Positions 62,222 through 64,000 of a stretch of 64,000 bases of DNA are shown here, piece by piece. The DNA is taken from the NCBI RefSeq assembly GCF_000474275.2, contig NZ_ATAE01000005.1:124001-188000 (forward strand), read 5' to 3'. How positions within the stretch are numbered: position 1 is the stretch's first letter; every line of letters starts with the position of its first letter. The stretch comes from Alkalihalophilus marmarensis DSM 21297 (GTDB lineage Bacteria > Bacillota > Bacilli > Bacillales > Bacillaceae_D). The position numbers and the translations under genes were made by a program. Under the pieces are notes generated by a model. The model had not been told where the DNA came from and did no database searches. It was given only the letters and a program-made list of their open reading frames with translations.

Positions 62222-63115
62222 ATGACCTTAAAACTTGGTTCACATGTATCAATGAATGGAAAAAAGATGCTTTTGGGAGCTAGTGAAGAAGCAGCATCCT
62301 ATGGTGCAAATACATTTATGATCTATACAGGCGCCCCTCAAAACACGCGTCGTAAACCAATAGAGGACCTAAATATTGAAGCTGGACTCGCTCATATGAA
62401 AGAACATAATATGGTTGATATTGTTGTGCATGCACCATACATTATCAATATTGCAAATACAACAAAACCAGAGACATTTGAGCTTGGAGTTAACTTCCTG
62501 CGATCAGAGATTGAACGTACAGAAGCATTAGGATCAAAGCAGATTGTTCTGCATCCTGGTGCTCATGTAGGGGCTGGAGCGGAGACTGGGATAGCTAAGA
62601 TTATTGAAGGTCTAAATGAAGTGTTAGAAACAAAAAATGATGTTCAAATTGCCTTAGAAACAATGGCAGGTAAAGGAACTGAATGCGGCCGTTCATTTGA
62701 AGAGCTGGCTGAAATTATAAACGGCGTCACGCATAATGAGCGTTTATCTGTATGCTTTGACACGTGTCACACGCATGATGCTGGTTATGATATTGTTGAA
62801 GACTTTGATGGTGTGCTTGATGAATTTGACCGCATCATTGGGGTAGAACGCTTAAAAGTGCTTCATATTAATGACAGCAAGAATATACGCGGAGCTAGAA
62901 AAGACCGTCATGAAAATATTGGTTTCGGCCATATTGGTTACAATGCGCTGCATAAGATTGTACATCATCCGCAGCTTAAAGATGTTCCTAAGATTTTAGA
63001 AACACCATTTGTAGGTGAAGATAAGAAAAATAAAAAGCCGCCTTATAAACATGAAATAGACATGCTTAAAGCCGGAGAATTTGACGAACATATCCTAGGT
63101 AAAATCATGGAATAA
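62222..63115 (+). CDS. nfo: Endonuclease IV
   Basis: The 297-residue AP endonuclease has the zinc-binding pattern of the family ([64 protein letters not shown]). It cuts DNA at abasic sites. GGGGGAT lies before the ATG. B. subtilis nfo (yqfS) is next to yqfR in the same way. A terminator follows. Confidence 0.96.
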   Translation: MTLKLGSHVSMNGKKMLLGASEEAASYGANTFMIYTGAPQNTRRKPIEDLNIEAGLAHMKEHNMVDIVVHAPYIINIANTTKPETFELGVNFLRSEIERTEALGSKQIVLHPGAHVGAGAETGIAKIIEGLNEVLETKNDVQIALETMAGKGTECGRSFEELAEIINGVTHNERLSVCFDTCHTHDAGYDIVEDFDGVLDEFDRIIGVERLKVLHINDSKNIRGARKDRHENIGFGHIGYNALHKIVHHPQLKDVPKILETPFVGEDKKNKKPPYKHEIDMLKAGEFDEHILGKIME

Positions 63116-63132
63116 ATGATGTAAGATAGAAT

Positions 63133-63184
63133 AGAGCCGTCCTTATTAGTTTGATTGAAGCTAATAAGAACGGCTCTTTCTTTT
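63133..63184 (+). terminator. intrinsic terminator after nfo
   Basis: AGAGCCGT with CTTATTAG (63133-63149) pairs with CTAATAAG and ACGGCTCT (63161-63177), followed by TTCTTTT. Confidence 0.88.
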
Positions 63185-63245
63185 CGGAAAAAAGACTCAA
63201 TCTTAGTGAAAAGGCGTAAAGCAGATATGGTTTTTTTAATTAAAA

Positions 63246-63509
63246 TTATAAAAAATGGCCAAATTGTTGTAGTAATTGCGTTACAATAGAGGAAACATGT
63301 GGATCGACTTCTGTTTGTAATTTTTGAATGATTTTATTGACTTGGTCTGCATTACCAACATCAATTTGTTCTTCTCGCAGGACATTTATGACACCTTCTG
63401 CTTGATCTTTTGTAAGTGGAATTTGATATTGCGAACTTAATTGCATTAATTCTCCTGCGGTGAGTGAATTTACTTTCTGATTAACAAGCTGCTGCATAAT
63501 TGAATTCAT
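63246..63509 (-). CDS. yqfT: DUF2624 family protein (YqfT)
   Basis: The 87-residue protein, MNSIMQQLVNQKVNSLTAGELMQLSSQYQIPLTKDQAEGVINVLREEQIDV, matches YqfT in size and position after nfo. The family is short and helical, with no known function. ATG 63509 follows AAAGGGGTG on the minus strand. Confidence 0.82.
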   Translation of the reverse strand: MNSIMQQLVNQKVNSLTAGELMQLSSQYQIPLTKDQAEGVINVLREEQIDVGNADQVNKIIQKLQTEVDPHVSSIVTQLLQQFGHFL

Positions 63510-63764
63510 CAAAGCACCCCTTTGTCATGTGATTAATGCGAATCGATCAAAAGTGAATGAAACAATCTGATTAAATATATGTTTCTAAACCGAAAAATGT
63601 GCAGAAAAAAAAGGGGATTTTATCCTTCTTATCGAATATTTAGAAACGTGACCTAAAATGTTGTTAAATTATTCCAACATTAAACCTCTGAATTTCAGAA
63701 AATACGTTCTTGTCTATTTGGACACTAGAACGGTTTTATGCATGCAAAGAAGGAGAGGGGCAAA

Positions 63765-64000
63765 ATGAAAAAGCATCCATTCTACAAACTGGCCCCTAAA
63801 GGGAGAAATCATATGTACACTCAACCTAAAACCTCAACGCTACATTCAAAAGATCGTAATGAACCTATACTCAATCCAAGTAAACAATCAGAATCAAGGA
63901 ATTATATCAATGAACTTGGAATTCCTTATATAAAGGTGAACCCCTATACAGATATTATTGATTGGAATTATTTGTTTATAGAGCTTACTGATATGCGCTC
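63765..64000 (+). CDS. Start of an unrecognised protein (partial)
   Basis: An ATG at 63765, with AAGGAGAGGGG just before, opens a frame that runs to the window edge (78 full codons). It begins MKKHPFYKLAPKGRNHMYTQ, has a polar stretch, and continues NELGIPYIKVNPYTDIIDWNYLFIELTDM. I do not recognise it. The ribosome site is strong, so it is likely real. Confidence 0.55.
   Translation, partial: MKKHPFYKLAPKGRNHMYTQPKTSTLHSKDRNEPILNPSKQSESRNYINELGIPYIKVNPYTDIIDWNYLFIELTDMR

Noticed and set aside
1-64000. CRISPR arrays, tRNA, rRNA, prophage or insertion-sequence genes
   Set aside because: No regular spacer repeats, no cloverleaf-type or rRNA sequence recognised, and no transposase or integrase motifs were seen.

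Overview
The window is chromosomal DNA from a low-to-moderate G+C, endospore-forming member of the Bacillaceae (Bacillota). The right half (about 33.5-63.5 kb) follows the Bacillus subtilis order rpsU-yqeY-yqeZ(nfeD)-floA-yqfB-yqfC-yqfD-phoH-pgpH-ybeY-dgkA-cdd-era-yqzL-recO-glyQ-glyS-ccpN-yqfL-yqxD-dnaG-sigA-cccA-trmK-yqfO-ispH-yqfQ-cshB-nfo-yqfT almost gene for gene. Strong Bacillus-type ribosome binding sites, GTG/TTG starts and intrinsic terminators fit this. An alkaliphilic or halotolerant relative (Alkalihalobacillus-like) is a guess from the acidic linker of cytochrome c550 and the extra DUF502 gene; it is not proven.

Left region (about 0.2-8.8 kb) is a sulfide/persulfide detoxification locus. 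It has two CstR-type repressors with the C31/C60 pair, a CstB-like persulfide dioxygenase with two rhodanese domains, a TusA-rhodanese fusion, a rhodanese-MBL fusion, a stand-alone TusA, a DsrE-family protein and a membrane-anchored rhodanese. A SulP anion transporter and a beta-carbonic anhydrase sit among them. CstR-like operators of the form TATACC-N6-GGTATA lie on the promoters of the two large transcription units, and a weaker one lies before the second cstR. An MgtC/SapB gene lies inside the locus.

From 8.9 to 14.7 kb there are single accessory genes: an LLM flavin oxidoreductase, a YrdB membrane protein, an ECF sigma factor coupled to a membrane protein with a SpoIIP-type amidase domain (possible sigma/anti-sigma pair), a YjdM zinc-ribbon protein, a nitronate monooxygenase and the Na/Pi symporter YqeW on the minus strand.

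From 14.9 to 33.3 kb lies an acyl-CoA catabolism island between yqeW and rpsU: ACAD10/11-like acyl-CoA dehydrogenase, acyl-CoA ligase, three short-chain dehydrogenases, a TetR regulator, 3-hydroxyacyl-CoA dehydrogenase, two crotonase-fold proteins, an APH-fold kinase, a divergent ComB-type phosphatase, a FadE-type dehydrogenase, a quinone oxidoreductase and a complete Liv-type ABC importer. Copies of an 8-2-8 palindrome (ATACTnnC-N2-GnnAGTAT) stand before three of its transcription units and suggest one TetR regulon for uptake, activation and beta-oxidation of a branched or hydroxylated organic acid. Two dispersed palindromic repeats lie in the island's only long gap (17.8-18.4 kb).

The housekeeping half carries translation (rpsU, glyQS with a T-box leader), membrane stress (nfeD-floA-yqfB with a consensus sigma-W promoter), sporulation (yqfC, yqfD), RNA and ribosome maturation (phoH, ybeY, era), c-di-AMP turnover (pgpH), replication/transcription (dnaG, sigA), isoprenoid synthesis (ispH), DNA repair (recO, nfo) and a cold-shock helicase (cshB). 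No rRNA, tRNA, CRISPR array, transposase or phage gene was seen.
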